Shown: one piece after another, positions 43,005 to 51,692 of the stretch
Position numbering within the stretch: position 1 is the stretch's first letter
How the letters are laid out: every line of letters starts with the position of its first letter
DNA from: CAVYPR01 sp963770505
GTDB lineage: Bacteria > Actinomycetota > Acidimicrobiia > Acidimicrobiales > RAAP-2
Reading direction: 5' to 3'
Assembly: GCA_963770505.1 (NCBI GenBank)
Contig: CAVYPR010000003.1
Coordinates: 646,066 to 710,065, forward strand
DNA length: 64,000 bases
Position numbers and translations under genes: made by a program
Notes under the pieces: model-generated
Databases searched by the model: none
Told to the model about the DNA's origin: nothing
The model's input: only the letters and a program-made list of their open reading frames with translations

Positions 43005-44372
43005 ATGCAACTGCGGGGCGACGGGGACTTCCGGGGCCTTTCCAAATTGGGGGTGGCCCTGGCCGCCCTGGTGACGGCGGCCTCTACCACCGCGGTCTTC
43101 GGGGCCGGGGCGGCCACGGCGGCCACAACGCCGCCGACCCCGCCCGCCTCCGCCCTGCAGTGCCCGGCCGGCACCGGCACCGGCGCGCCGGGGGTCACGG
43201 CCACCACAATCAACGTGGCCGGCATCTCCACCCTGACCGGCTCGATCTCGGCCGGGTTCTCGGGACTGGTGCCCGGGGCCGAGGCCTACTTCGACATGAT
43301 CGACGCCAAGGGCGGGGTCGACGGGCGCAAGATCAAGCTCGCCTACAACCTGAACGACGGGGGGACAGGCACCCGCTTCGCCTCCCTCACCCACACGGCC
43401 ATCGACCAGGACCACGCCTTCGCCACCATCGTGTCGTCCTACTGGTTCAGCCCCACCTACTTCGTCTCGACCTGCACCCCGACCTACGGCTACAACGTGA
43501 CCGGGGACTGGACAAAGGCCCCGAACCTCTTCGCCGCCGGCGGGTCGACCCAGACATACCACACCCTCATCCCAGGGCTGACCTATCTGGTGAAGAAGGA
43601 GAAGATCAAGACCGCCGGTGTCCTCGCCTACGGCGTGTCGAGCTCGTCCAACGCCTGCTCCACCTTCGTCACAGGGTTGAAGAAGAACGGCGTCAACGTC
43701 GTCTACGACGACCTGAAGCTCACACCGCTCAACCCCAACGTCACCCCCGACGTCCAGCGCCTCAAGGCGGCGGGCGCGGACTTCGTCATCAGCTGCATGA
43801 CAATCGGCGGGAACCTCTCCCTCGCCAGGGCATCCAAGGAGTACGGCCTCGACGCCAAGATGCTCTGGCTCACAGTCCCCAACCAGTCGGTGATCACCAA
43901 GAACGCGAGCCTGCTGCAGGGCGTGTTCTTCGGCGAGGGCAACGTGCCCTCGGCCGCCAACACAAAGTACCCCGGGACCTACCCGGGGTTGGCGGCCTAC
44001 AACGCGGCCATCAAGAAGTACGAGCCGTCGGTCGCCGGGGACAACATCGCCCTCCAGGGCTGGGAGTCGGCGGCCCTGTTGGTGGCGGGCATCGAGGCGG
44101 CCGGCAAGAACTTCACCCAGGCCAGCGTGGTGCAGGCCACCAACCGCCTGACGCAGTTCACGGCCGGCGGCCTGTACACCCCGATGAACTGGGTGTACAC
44201 ACACACCACCGTCACCGAGCCCTACTGCGAGGCCTTCGTCCAGGCCCAGGGGACCAAGCTCCTCCCCGTCCTGAACACGGGCAAGCAGGTCTTCGTCTGC
44301 TTCGACAAGACACCGAAGCACCCGACACCGGTGGCCACCCGGCCGGGCACCCCCGGTCCGGCCGTGCACTGA
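43005..44372 (+). CDS. Liv-type ABC transporter substrate-binding protein (second system)
   Basis: 455 residues; AAGGGGG before the ATG. Signal peptide around L-G-V-A-L-A-A-L-V-T-A-A-S-T-T-A-V-F, then a Pro/Thr-rich linker. The type-1 binding fold is clear: I-S-T-L-T-G-S-I-S-A-G-F-S-G, Y-F-D-M-I-D-A-K-G-G-V-D-G-R-K-I-K and D-F-V-I-S-C-M-T-I-G-G-N. Four or more Cys suggest disulfides outside the cell. The C-terminus is a threonine/proline tail. It differs strongly from the protein at 33493, so the two systems probably import different substrates. ACA is again the common threonine codon. Confidence 0.9.
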   Translation: MQLRGDGDFRGLSKLGVALAALVTAASTTAVFGAGAATAATTPPTPPASALQCPAGTGTGAPGVTATTINVAGISTLTGSISAGFSGLVPGAEAYFDMIDAKGGVDGRKIKLAYNLNDGGTGTRFASLTHTAIDQDHAFATIVSSYWFSPTYFVSTCTPTYGYNVTGDWTKAPNLFAAGGSTQTYHTLIPGLTYLVKKEKIKTAGVLAYGVSSSSNACSTFVTGLKKNGVNVVYDDLKLTPLNPNVTPDVQRLKAAGADFVISCMTIGGNLSLARASKEYGLDAKMLWLTVPNQSVITKNASLLQGVFFGEGNVPSAANTKYPGTYPGLAAYNAAIKKYEPSVAGDNIALQGWESAALLVAGIEAAGKNFTQASVVQATNRLTQFTAGGLYTPMNWVYTHTTVTEPYCEAFVQAQGTKLLPVLNTGKQVFVCFDKTPKHPTPVATRPGTPGPAVH

Positions 44373-44406
44373 TCGGCGGGCTGGGCGGGGGCCGCGGGGC
44401 GCGTCA

Positions 44407-46425
44407 GTGGAGCAGTTCTTCGGTTTCGCCATTCCCGGCATCCCCTATGGCTGTGCCTACGCCATCTTCGCCGTCGGCCTGGTCCTCACCTACCAGGCCA
44501 CCGGCGTCTTCAATTTCGCCTACGGCGCCCAGGCCTACACCTCGGCCTTCCTCTTCGCCTGGCTGATCGAGACCCGGCACTGGCCGGTGTGGACGGCCTT
44601 CGTGCTGGCGGTGTTGATCGTGGGGCCGGGGCTCGGCCTCGCCTTCGACCGACTGTTGTTCCGCCACATCCCGTCCACCAACTCCACGGCCAAGCTGGTG
44701 ACCGGGTTGAGCCTCCTGGTCGGGATCCCCACGCTGCTCCCGATCCTGTTCGGCAACGGCAACCTCACGGCCACCCCGCCCATCGGGTTCAGCTCGACAT
44801 TCTACTTCCACCTCTTCGGCATCTCGGCCTTCCCGATCACAGGGTTCGACGCCAGCACCGTGATCTTCACGGTCATCATGCTGGTGGCCCTGGTGATCCT
44901 CATGCGCTTCACCCCCCTCGGGCTGCGCATGCGCGGGGCGGTGGAGAGCCGCCGGCTGGTCCAGCTCGACGGGGTCAACGCCGGCGGGGTGGTGGCCGTG
45001 GCCTGGGCGGTCTCGGGCTTGATGGCCGGCCTGGTGGGGGTGCTGTTCGCCTCCTCGCCGCTCAACACCATCTTGGGGACACAGATCTACATCACCCTCA
45101 TGGTGGCGGCCATCGCCGCCGCCGCCTGGGGGGTGCTGCGGTCCATGCCCATCGCCGCCGGGGTGGGCGTACTACTGGGCGTGATCAGCCTGACCGCCCG
45201 CGGTTACCTCACACCCAACAGCGTGTGGTACGCCGCGGTCCTGCCGGCCCTGCCCTTCATCGCGCTCGTGGGGGCGCTGCTCTTCGTGCCGGGACTGCGC
45301 TCCCTCGACGACTCGAAGGACCCCCTGGCCACCGTAGATCCACCGACCCCGCCCACCGCCGCCGCCTCGCGGGCGCCCCAGTTCGACCGCATCATCAAGG
45401 GCGCGTGGTACGTGCTGCTGGCCGCGTTCGTGATCTCGATGCTGACCTGGATGCCCAAGACCTGGGAGAACGTCTTCAACGCCGGGTTGGCCCTCTCCAC
45501 CATCTTCCTCTCGATCACCCTCATCACCGGCATGGGGGGGCAGCTGTCGCTCTGCCAGGCCACCCTGGCCGGGGTGGCCGCCTTCACCGCCGGCCAGCTG
45601 GCCAATCACCTCGGGCTCAACTTCCTGGTCGGGGGGCTCATCGGGGCGGCGGCGGCCGCGGTCGTGGCCTCGGTGCTGGCCCTGAGCAGCCTGCGCCTCA
45701 AGGGTCTGGGCCTGGCCCTCATGACCCTGGCCGCGGCCCTGCTCTTCGACAACGCCATCTTCAGCCAGAAAGCGGTGAGCAACGGGACAGGTGGGATCAT
45801 TTTGAAGCGCAGCTGGTTCGGGCGGATCAATTTCTTCGACCCGAGCGGCCACCCGATGTTCATCCTGCTCATGGTGGTCCTGGTGGTGGTCGTGGCGGCG
45901 GTGCTGCTCTTGCGACGGGGCACCGTCGGTGGCTACCTGGCCGCCATGCGGGGCAGCGAGACCGGCGCCGCCGGGGTGGGCATCAACCTCTCCTGGCAGC
46001 GGGTGCTCATCTTCGCCCTCTCGGGGGCGGTGGCCGGGATCGGAGGGACCCTGCTCACCATGCAGCAGGGTCGGATCAGCCCCCACCAGTTCAGCTACGA
46101 GTACTCGCTCGTCTTCGTGGTGATCGTGGTCACGACCGGCGTGTCTACCGTGGAGGGTGCCATTCAAGGAGGCATCGGCTTCGTGGTCATCCAGCAGCTG
46201 CTCACATACGCCCCGCAGCGGTTCCAGGGTCTGACCGTGGTCCTCTTCGCCTTCGGCGCCCTCACCTACTCGCTCCATCCCGAAGGGGTCCTCGAGTTCC
46301 AGAAGCGCCGCTGGACGGCGCGCTTCGAGCGGCTCTTCCTCCAGCCGCGCCAGCTGGCCATGTCGGCCGACGGGCCGCCGGGGGCCCCGGGCCCGCTGTT
46401 CGGGGCGGGGGGCAAGAATGCCTGA
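44407..46425 (+). CDS. Fused LivH-LivM ABC permease (second system)
   Basis: 672 residues from a GTG. LivH-like half: G-I-P-Y-G-C-A-Y-A-I-F-A-V-G-L-V-L-T-Y, F-N-F-A-Y-G-A-Q-A-Y, L-G-L-R-M-R-G-A-V-E-S. LivM-like half from about residue 320: S-I-T-L-I-T-G-M-G-G-Q-L-S-L-C-Q-A-T and L-R-L-K-G-L-G-L-A-L-M-T-L-A-A-A. Around 16-18 membrane helices with a charged linker near residues 295-320. This copy is intact, confirming that the fused architecture at 34873 is real. Its last codons overlap the ATPase ATG by 8 bases. Confidence 0.92.
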   Translation: MEQFFGFAIPGIPYGCAYAIFAVGLVLTYQATGVFNFAYGAQAYTSAFLFAWLIETRHWPVWTAFVLAVLIVGPGLGLAFDRLLFRHIPSTNSTAKLVTGLSLLVGIPTLLPILFGNGNLTATPPIGFSSTFYFHLFGISAFPITGFDASTVIFTVIMLVALVILMRFTPLGLRMRGAVESRRLVQLDGVNAGGVVAVAWAVSGLMAGLVGVLFASSPLNTILGTQIYITLMVAAIAAAAWGVLRSMPIAAGVGVLLGVISLTARGYLTPNSVWYAAVLPALPFIALVGALLFVPGLRSLDDSKDPLATVDPPTPPTAAASRAPQFDRIIKGAWYVLLAAFVISMLTWMPKTWENVFNAGLALSTIFLSITLITGMGGQLSLCQATLAGVAAFTAGQLANHLGLNFLVGGLIGAAAAAVVASVLALSSLRLKGLGLALMTLAAALLFDNAIFSQKAVSNGTGGIILKRSWFGRINFFDPSGHPMFILLMVVLVVVVAAVLLLRRGTVGGYLAAMRGSETGAAGVGINLSWQRVLIFALSGAVAGIGGTLLTMQQGRISPHQFSYEYSLVFVVIVVTTGVSTVEGAIQGGIGFVVIQQLLTYAPQRFQGLTVVLFAFGALTYSLHPEGVLEFQKRRWTARFERLFLQPRQLAMSADGPPGAPGPLFGAGGKNA

Positions 46426-47281
46426 CCGCCCGATGCGCTCGCGCATCCGCCTGGGCCGCAACGGCACCAAGGTGCCCGACCGCTCGACGGTGGGCGACGG
46501 CCGTTCCCTGCTCGGGGACCCGACGCCGCTCCTCGAGGTGCGCGGGCTCTCCAAGCAGTTCGGCGGCATCAAGGCGGTGAGCGAGGTCACCTTTTCCATC
46601 GAGCGCGGCGAGAGCGTGGGCCTGGTCGGGCCCAACGGGGCGGGCAAGACGACGGTGTTCAACTGCGTCTGCGGCCAGCTCCGCCCCGAGGAGGGGTCGG
46701 TGGAGCTCGACGGGGTCGAGCTCACCCAGGTCCCCACCTACCGCCGGGCCCGCCTGGGCATCGGCCGCACCTACCAGCGCATCGAGGTCTTCCCCGACCT
46801 CACCGTGCGCGAGCACCTGATGGTGGCCGAGCGCTCACGGAGGGGCGACGGGCGGCTGTGGAAGGACCTGTGCAACCGCAGCGGCCCCCGGCCCGAGGAG
46901 AACGACCACGTCGACGAGGTGCTGGAGCTGGTGGGGCTGTCAGGCAGCGCCAACACCCCGGTGGCGGCCCTCGGGCTGGGCATGTGCCGGCTGGTCGAGC
47001 TGGCCCGGGCCCTGGTGGGCGAGCCGCGGGTCCTCATGGCCGACGAGCCCTCGTCGGGCCTCGACGTCTACGAGACCCGGGAGCTGGCCGGGGTCCTGCG
47101 GACCCTCCAGACCGAGCGGGGGATGGCGGTGCTCCTGGTCGAGCACGACCTGGGCATGGTGAGCGACGTGGTCGATCGGTGCATCGTGATGGATCTGGGC
47201 CAGATCATCGCCCAGGGCACCTTCGACGAGGTCATGGCCGACCCCGGCGTGCGCCACGCCTACCTGGGGATCACCACGTGA
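46418..47281 (+). CDS. Liv-type ABC transporter ATP-binding protein (LivG-like, second system)
   Basis: 287 residues. About 35 variable residues precede the ABC domain. Walker A G-P-N-G-A-G-K-T-T, G-R-T-Y-Q-R-I-E-V-F Q-loop, signature replaced by L-G-L-G-M-C-R-L-V-E-L, Walker B V-L-M-A-D-E-P-S-S-G-L-D and V-E-H-D-L-G-M-V. The degenerate signature resembles that of the LivG protein at 36862. Translationally coupled to the permease and to the LivF-like gene. Confidence 0.92.
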   Translation: MPDRPMRSRIRLGRNGTKVPDRSTVGDGRSLLGDPTPLLEVRGLSKQFGGIKAVSEVTFSIERGESVGLVGPNGAGKTTVFNCVCGQLRPEEGSVELDGVELTQVPTYRRARLGIGRTYQRIEVFPDLTVREHLMVAERSRRGDGRLWKDLCNRSGPRPEENDHVDEVLELVGLSGSANTPVAALGLGMCRLVELARALVGEPRVLMADEPSSGLDVYETRELAGVLRTLQTERGMAVLLVEHDLGMVSDVVDRCIVMDLGQIIAQGTFDEVMADPGVRHAYLGITT

Positions 47282-48168
47282 CCACCCAGGCCGCCCCGGC
47301 CCCCGCGCCGGACCTCGCCGGCGAGCCGCCGGCCCTCGAGGTCGACCACGTGAGCGCCGCCTACGGCCCCTACCGCGCCCTGTTCGACGTGACCTTCAGC
47401 GTCCCGGCGGGGGGCGTCGTCGCCCTCCTGGGCTCCAACGGGGCGGGCAAGTCGACCGTGGCCCGAGTGGTCTCGGGGCTCCTTCCGGTGACCTCGGGGT
47501 CGGTGCGCATCGGCGGCCACGACGTGACCGGCCATCCCGCCTACCGCATCACCCGGGCCGGCCTGTGCCACGTCCCCGAGGGCCGGGGGATCTTCGCCAA
47601 CCTGACGGTGGAGGAGAACCTGGTCCTCTCCTTCCGCCAGCGGGCCGGACGGCGGGCGGTGTCGGACTCCCTGGCCCACGCCTACGAGGCGTTCCCCGTC
47701 CTGGGCCAGCGGCGCAAGCAGCGCGGCGGGACCCTGTCGGGCGGCCAGCAGCGGCTCCTCTCGCTGGCCAAGGTGCTGGTGGTCCCGCCCCGCCTGCTCA
47801 TGGCCGACGAGCTGTCCCTGGGCCTGGCCCCGGTGGTGGTCGACGCCGTCTACGAGGGGCTGCGCGAGATCAACCGGGCCGGGACCGCCCTCTTGGTGGT
47901 CGAGCAGCAGGTCGACCGGGCGCTCGAGCTGGCCGAGAAGGCCGTTATCCTCGAGCACGGCGCGGTGGACTTCGAGGGGCCTTCCGCCCAGGCGCTGGCC
48001 GAGGTGGAGAAGGTCCTCTCCGCCCGGGGCGAGCGCACGACGTTCGTGGGCGGCCCCAAGCCGGTCGAGGCCGCCCGGCCCGAGGTCGAATGGAAGAAGC
48101 TCCCGCGCTGGCACCGCAACAAGGGCCACGGGCGCGACACGGGCGGCACAGCGCCACCCGGCAATTGA
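47278..48168 (+). CDS. Liv-type ABC transporter ATP-binding protein (LivF-like, second system)
   Basis: 296 residues from a GTG overlapping the previous stop (GTGA). Walker A G-S-N-G-A-G-K-S-T, L-C-H-V-P-E-G-R-G-I-F hallmark, signature T-L-S-G-G-Q-Q-R-L, Walker B L-L-M-A-D-E-L-S-L-G-L-A-P, L-V-V-E-Q. A C-terminal tail of about 45 residues (E-W-K-K-L-P-R-W-H-R-N-K-G-H-G-R and onward) extends past the usual LivF end; it is basic and of unknown role. Completes a standard SBP-HM-G-F order. Confidence 0.92.
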   Translation: MTTQAAPAPAPDLAGEPPALEVDHVSAAYGPYRALFDVTFSVPAGGVVALLGSNGAGKSTVARVVSGLLPVTSGSVRIGGHDVTGHPAYRITRAGLCHVPEGRGIFANLTVEENLVLSFRQRAGRRAVSDSLAHAYEAFPVLGQRRKQRGGTLSGGQQRLLSLAKVLVVPPRLLMADELSLGLAPVVVDAVYEGLREINRAGTALLVVEQQVDRALELAEKAVILEHGAVDFEGPSAQALAEVEKVLSARGERTTFVGGPKPVEAARPEVEWKKLPRWHRNKGHGRDTGGTAPPGN

Positions 48169-48179
48169 GAGGATCCGAG

Positions 48180-49364
48180 ATGACGCGTGAAGCGGTGATC
48201 GTCGACGTGCTGCGTACGACCTTCGGCAAGCGGGGCGGGGCGCTGGCCAACTGGCACCCGGCCGACCTGCTGGGCTTCGCCCTGACCAACCTGCTCGAGC
48301 GCACCGGCGTGGACCCGGCCACGGTCGACGACGTGATCGGCGGCTGCGTCACCCAGGTGGGGGAGCAGTCCACCAACGTCACCCGCAACGCCTGGGTGTC
48401 GGCCGGCCTGCCCCAGCACGTGCCGGCGACCACGGTCGACCGCCAGTGCGGCTCCTCCCAGCAGGCCATGCACTTCGGGGCGGCCTCGGTGGTGGCCGGC
48501 CACTACGACCTGGTGGTGGCCTGCGGGGTCGAGGTCATGAGCCGGGTCAAGATGGCGTCGAACGCCAGGGGCGGCACCGGCCCCTTCCCTCCGTCCTTCC
48601 TCGAGCACATCGACGGCCGGCTGTGGGCCCAGTTCCGCGTGGCCCAGGTGCTGGCCGACCGGTGGGGGATCACCCGCCAGGACATGGACGCCTTCTCGCT
48701 GGAGAGCCACCGGCGGGCGGCCGAGGCCTGGGACAGCGGCCACTTCGCCCGGGAGGCCATCGCGGTGCCGATCAAGGCCGAGGACGGTTCGTTCACCGGT
48801 GAGAAGCTCGAGACCGACGAGGGGATCCGGCGCGGCGGAACGATGGAGACCATGGCGGCCCTCGCCCCGGCCCAGAACTGGGAGCCCGACACCGCTCCGG
48901 ACATCACCGCCGGGAACTCCTCGCAGACCACCGACGGGGCGAGCGCCATGCTCATCGCCGAGCGTTCGGTGGCCGAGCGGCTGGGGCTGCCCATCCGGGC
49001 CCGTTTCGACCACTTCGCCGTGGCCGCCGACGACGCCGCCATCGTGCTCTCGGCACCGGTGCCGGCCACCGAGAAGCTGCTCGAGCGCTCGGGCATGAAG
49101 ATCGGCGACTTCGACGCCATGGAGTGCAACGAGGCGTTCGCCTCCATCGCCCTCATGTGGCAGCGGGCCTTCTCGCCGGACCCCGAGCTCTACAACCCTC
49201 GGGGAGGGGCCGTGGCCATCGGCCACCCGCTCGGGGCGAGCGGCGTACGCATCGCCGCCACTCTCTTGAACCAGCTCGAGGCGACCGGCGGCCGCTACGG
49301 GTTCCAGACCATGTGCGAGGGCGGCGGCCAGGCCAACGCCACGGTGATCGAGCGGCTCTCCTGA
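48180..49364 (+). CDS. Thiolase family acetyl-CoA acetyltransferase (FadA-like)
   Basis: 394 residues; GAGAGG before the ATG, 11 bases after the LivF gene. Active-site nucleophile C90 in D-R-Q-C-G-S-S-Q-Q-A, G-H in A-I-G-H-P-L-G-A-S-G, and the final M-C-E-G-G-G-Q-A-N-A with the acid/base Cys; N-E-A-F motif also present (M-E-C-N-E-A-F). It performs the thiolytic last step of beta-oxidation, releasing acetyl-CoA or propionyl-CoA. The C-E-G-G-G-Q pattern occurs in steroid-type thiolases such as FadA5, but that link is only suggestive. It is placed at the end of the transporter operon. Confidence 0.93.
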   Translation: MTREAVIVDVLRTTFGKRGGALANWHPADLLGFALTNLLERTGVDPATVDDVIGGCVTQVGEQSTNVTRNAWVSAGLPQHVPATTVDRQCGSSQQAMHFGAASVVAGHYDLVVACGVEVMSRVKMASNARGGTGPFPPSFLEHIDGRLWAQFRVAQVLADRWGITRQDMDAFSLESHRRAAEAWDSGHFAREAIAVPIKAEDGSFTGEKLETDEGIRRGGTMETMAALAPAQNWEPDTAPDITAGNSSQTTDGASAMLIAERSVAERLGLPIRARFDHFAVAADDAAIVLSAPVPATEKLLERSGMKIGDFDAMECNEAFASIALMWQRAFSPDPELYNPRGGAVAIGHPLGASGVRIAATLLNQLEATGGRYGFQTMCEGGGQANATVIERLS

Positions 49365-49489
49365 CACAAGTGAGAGCACCGTGCTGCCGAGGGGCGGCGC
49401 CGCGTGCTCGCCCACTCAGATCCTGACGGCATCGGCACTGGCGCTTGCCGACCGCGCCGCCGCTCGGCAGCGTGGCCTTCGCCTACGTC

Positions 49490-49690
49490 GGGCACGCCGG
49501 TCTCAAGGCTGACCTCGAAGCCGAAGACCTCGAGACGCCGCTTGAGCCGCTTCGCCTCAACTGCGGGGTCGTGGCGCAGATCGGAGAAGCGCACCGGGGT
49601 CGCCGGAGAGGGTGCCATTGGCGAGGAGGTGCCAGGCGACGTCCAAGATGGGGCGGGCGACTGCGATGGTGGCCATGTTGGTGATCCTGG
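49490..49690 (-). mobile_element. IS110-family transposase C-terminal remnant
   Basis: Read on the minus strand, I-A-V-A-R-P-I-L-D-V-A-W-H-L-L-A-N-G-T-L (one frame) and D-P-A-V-E-A-K-R-L-K-R-R-L-E-V-F-G-F-E-V-S-L-E-T (another frame) correspond in order to the end of IS110/IS116-type transposases, where a conserved A-R-K-L-L/I-x-V-x-W-H-L-L is followed by a helix and a final G-Y-x-V-x-L. A frameshift separates them and the N-terminal catalytic region is absent. No terminal repeats were recognised. The rest of 49365-49796 shows no gene. Confidence 0.55.
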
Positions 49691-49796
49691 GCTCTGGGAT
49701 CCGAGCGAGAGGGGCGTCGCGGGCCAGAATGAACGACCTCCTCCCGGCATTCGGGACGCCAGGGATGAGAGGACGGTTCGAGCCCGAGAGGTGGCC

Positions 49797-50501
49797 ATGG
49801 CCTACGCCCAGGTTGGTGACGTCAAGCTCTTCTACGAGGTGCACGGGAAAGGGTCGCCCGTCGTCCTCATTCCGGGACTCGGAGCCGACACGAGACTCTT
49901 CTCCAACGTGGTCCCGACCCTCGCCTTGCGCAATCGGGTCATCGCCCTCGACCCACGAGGAGGCGGGCAGAGCGACAAGCCGACCGGCGACTACAGCATC
50001 AAGCAGATGGCAGATGACGTCGCCGGACTGTTCGGCGCACTTGGGCTCGCCCACGCCGACGTCGTGGGCTACTCGATGGGAGGCAAGATCGCGCTCCAGC
50101 TGGCGGCCGACCACCCCGAGTTGGTCGACCATCTGGTCCTGGCTGCCACCGCCGCCCGGCCGCCGGTGACGCGCCTCTTCTCCTGGCGCTGGTTCATGAT
50201 GGACGTCGTCTCGAGGATACACATCCCGCGTAAGGCCGATGGCCAACCCTCCTACGCCTACGAGTCGCAGCGCCGGGCGTCGGCGTCCTTCGACGGCCGC
50301 CAGCTGCTCGACCGGGTCAAGGCTGGCACGCTGATCATCCGGGCCCGGCGCGACCGGATCGTGCCGGCCAACGACGCCGCCGAGCTCGAACAGATCTCCG
50401 GCAGTTCGCGGGTCGACTTGCCCGGAGGACACCTGACGTTGGTCATGGTGCACGGCAAGGTGCTCGCCGAAGCGATCTCCTCGTTCCTGAGTGAGGCGTG
50501 A
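49797..50501 (+). CDS. Alpha/beta hydrolase
   Basis: 234 residues from an ATG with GAGAGG upstream. Nucleophile Ser in V-V-G-Y-S-M-G-G-K-I-A, Asp in R-A-R-R-D-R-I-V-P, His in L-P-G-G-H-L-T-L-V. Oxyanion region L-I-P-G-L-G-A-D-T-R-L-F. The protein is shorter than the usual 260-280 residues because the cap is small. Esterase, lactonase or 3-oxoadipate enol-lactonase-like (PcaD type) activities are all possible. It sits alone after an IS110 scar. Confidence 0.87.
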   Translation: MAYAQVGDVKLFYEVHGKGSPVVLIPGLGADTRLFSNVVPTLALRNRVIALDPRGGGQSDKPTGDYSIKQMADDVAGLFGALGLAHADVVGYSMGGKIALQLAADHPELVDHLVLAATAARPPVTRLFSWRWFMMDVVSRIHIPRKADGQPSYAYESQRRASASFDGRQLLDRVKAGTLIIRARRDRIVPANDAAELEQISGSSRVDLPGGHLTLVMVHGKVLAEAISSFLSEA

Positions 50502-51026
50502 GGCACAGGCTCGGGACTGCGAACCGGTCCCAAATCGCACCACTGGAGAGTTCTGACGTCCCGCAAGCACTACATCTCGTGCCCTCGCCGACGGCGCGCC
50601 AGTTCTTCAATCCAAAGAGCAGGTTTTTGCACGGCAGCTGAAAGCCATAACGGCTTTGTCCGCAGTGGGTTCAGTTCGGACCGTTGTCTGGCTCGGAGCC
50701 GTGGTCAGCGGCGTCGGTCAGCACGACGCTGGGCACATGGCGGTCGATGGGGTACTTGTTCTCTTTGGCTTGCTCCTGTGGTTGCCGATCGCCGCCGCAC
50801 CCCCGGCCGCGGCAGGCGATGGCTCTGACGATCCCAGCCGGCATGAGGGGCCGGTTCGCTGATCACCCTGCAGCCGACGTGGACGGGCTGCCTGGGTAGC
50901 ACACGTGAACTCTACGAAGCCCTCTGTCCTGGGGGCACCGTCGAAGGCGCGCCGGGCCCATGCGGAGGGGCGAGCGCCCCGTATCGGCGACCACCACGGC
51001 GCGGACCAGGCCGCCCGCGTCGAGCC
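50502..51026 (+). other. Intergenic stretch, 525 bases
   Basis: No gene with recognisable family features. A 68-residue frame at 50656-50862 has a hydrophobic centre but no ribosome site or homology I recognise. A small hairpin AAAGCC-ATAAC-GGCTTT at 50641-50657 has a 6-base stem but no T-run, so it is not called a terminator. Confidence 0.4.
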
Positions 51027-51692
51027 TTACTTCTCGTCGACCTCGTGCAGTGCCCCGTAGCGACCGGCGATGCCTTGCATGATGACGGCCTCAAGGTCCG
51101 CATCGGTGAGAGTTCGCGGAACCCCGAGCGACGAGGCGCGCAAGAACAGCTCAGCCATCCACTCGAGAAGCTCGAGACGCTCGACTGCTTCGCTCATCTT
51201 GCTTCCATAGGCAACTGAGCCGTGATTTTGCATGAGTGCGGCGTTGCGGCCCTGGAGTGCCTCGACCACGTTCTGGGCCAACTCATCGGTTCCGAAGGTC
51301 GCGTACGCGGCGGTCCGGGTGGAACCCCCCAGGAGGAGACAGTTGTAGTGCAATGCCGGCAACTCGTCGCAACAACAGGAGACCGCCGTCGAAGCCATCG
51401 CGTGGGCATGCGTAACGGCAAGAGCGTTGGTGGCCGCATAGATGCCGGTATGCAGTGGGACTTCGGACGTAGGGGCTAGATGGCCATCAACCACTGCGCC
51501 GTGCAGGTCGATGACCGTGATCATCTCTGCCGTAAGTGTGGCCAGATTCGCTCCGGTCGGCGTGACCGCGATCAGGTCTCCATTACGAGCGGATACGTTG
51601 CCCGCCGTGCCGATTACTAGTCCCTTCTCTGCGAGGTGACGGCTCGCACTGGCTACAGCTTCTCGTTCATCAGCTAACTGCAATTCGATCAT
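51027..51692 (-). CDS. Class II aldolase/adducin family protein
   Basis: 221 residues. The frame is open much further upstream but only this part has the family pattern. L-fuculose-phosphate aldolase-like: G-T-A-G-N-V-S-A-R, T-P-T-G-A-N, the Zn motif T-H-A-H-A-M-A-S (H-x-H), N-H-G-S-V-A-Y-G with the third His, and an E-V-P-L-H catalytic Glu region. It cleaves or epimerises a phosphorylated sugar-like substrate (dihydroxyacetone-phosphate family); the exact sugar is unknown. The ATG has AAAGG directly before it. No carbohydrate operon surrounds it. Confidence 0.87.
   Translation of the reverse strand: MIELQLADEREAVASASRHLAEKGLVIGTAGNVSARNGDLIAVTPTGANLATLTAEMITVIDLHGAVVDGHLAPTSEVPLHTGIYAATNALAVTHAHAMASTAVSCCCDELPALHYNCLLLGGSTRTAAYATFGTDELAQNVVEALQGRNAALMQNHGSVAYGSKMSEAVERLELLEWMAELFLRASSLGVPRTLTDADLEAVIMQGIAGRYGALHEVDEK

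Noticed and set aside
50641..50657. Hairpin AAAGCC-ATAAC-GGCTTT as a terminator
   Set aside because: Stem of only six bases with no T-tract, and more than 130 bases after the nearest gene end.
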